Assembly (NCBI GenBank): GCA_026125795.1
Contig: JAHCKM010000002.1
Span: forward strand, 992,001-1,056,000
Reading direction: 5' to 3'
DNA: 64,000 nt
Source of the DNA: Burkholderiaceae bacterium
Lineage (GTDB): Bacteria > Pseudomonadota > Gammaproteobacteria > Burkholderiales > Burkholderiaceae_C
Part shown: positions 63,847 to 64,000 of the stretch, piece by piece
How positions within the stretch are numbered: position 1 is the stretch's first letter
Layout: the number at the start of each line of letters is the position of its first letter
The notes under the pieces: generated by a model
Database searches by the model: none
Told to the model about the DNA's origin: nothing
What the model saw: the letters and a program-made list of their open reading frames with translations, nothing else
Translations under genes and position numbers: made by a program

Positions 63847-64000
<154 letters not shown>

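Overview
The window is GC-rich (about 70 %) chromosomal DNA with dense, mostly short-spaced genes. The gene set fits a Burkholderiales betaproteobacterium of the Rubrivivax/Rhizobacter/Comamonadaceae type: an ACC deaminase with its Lrp-type regulator, Bug-type solute receptors, PilZ, an ECF41 sigma factor, and GC-rich intergenic hairpin repeats. ACC deaminase plus uptake and breakdown of xylose and aldaric acids point to a plant- or soil-associated organism. This placement is inferred from gene content only. I see no rRNA, tRNA, CRISPR array, transposase or phage gene.

Layout. 1-3.8 kb: a partial TonB/TolA-like membrane protein, then a translationally coupled minus-strand set of SMR exporter, CoA ligase and thiolase. 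3.9-5.6 kb: divergent acdS and acdR. 5.6-10.5 kb: a giant glycoside phosphorylase, a 2-hydroxyacid dehydrogenase and a small protein. 10.6-15.2 kb: dodecin, PilZ, a membrane hydrolase and RtcB RNA ligase, followed by a tandem hairpin repeat. 15.6-24.5 kb: ParA-like ATPase, SRPBCC protein, M3 peptidase, zinc alcohol dehydrogenase, DMT and MFS transporters, a second 2-hydroxyacid dehydrogenase. 24.6-28.7 kb: a TPR/winged-helix regulator followed by two genes that share a 50-nt promoter element (beta-propeller and DUF899 proteins). 28.8-30.8 kb: ketosamine kinase and aldo/keto reductase.

30.9-44.1 kb is a pentose locus. A LacI-type regulator lies between two sets of genes. The minus-strand set is oxidoreductase, xylB, xylA, binding protein, ABC ATPase, permease and epimerase. 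The plus-strand set is a second binding protein, ATPase and permease. Matching palindromes (TGAGGTGCGCACCTCA and a near copy) stand in both promoter regions and are the likely operators. 44.3-48.8 kb encodes a branched-chain 2-oxoacid dehydrogenase (E1 alpha, E1 beta, E2, no E3). 48.9-50.5 kb is an ECF41 sigma factor with its usual AhpD-like partner, each behind the same TGTCACA-N16-CGTC type promoter. 50.5-58.4 kb carries an AraC/GyrI-type regulator, PhyH dioxygenase, MltB-like transglycosylase, a GAF/Fis regulator, a Mut7-C protein, a P450 and a TPR protein. 58.5-64 kb encodes aldarate catabolism (GarD, GudD, KdgD, 2-oxoglutarate semialdehyde dehydrogenase and a TctC-type receptor). Two of these genes carry single-base frameshifts.

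The most unusual feature is a nested set of intergenic repeats. One is a 540-620 bp repeat in two copies (38.5 and 46.9 kb) whose hairpins keep pairing although their bases differ. Another is a hairpin cassette with conserved flanks and exchangeable complementary stems (15.2-15.5, 34.5 and 47.1 kb). A third is a palindromic CCCCCTCGGGGGG element that supplies the Shine-Dalgarno sequence for two genes and is inserted in frame in a third. Compensatory changes suggest that RNA structure is being kept.
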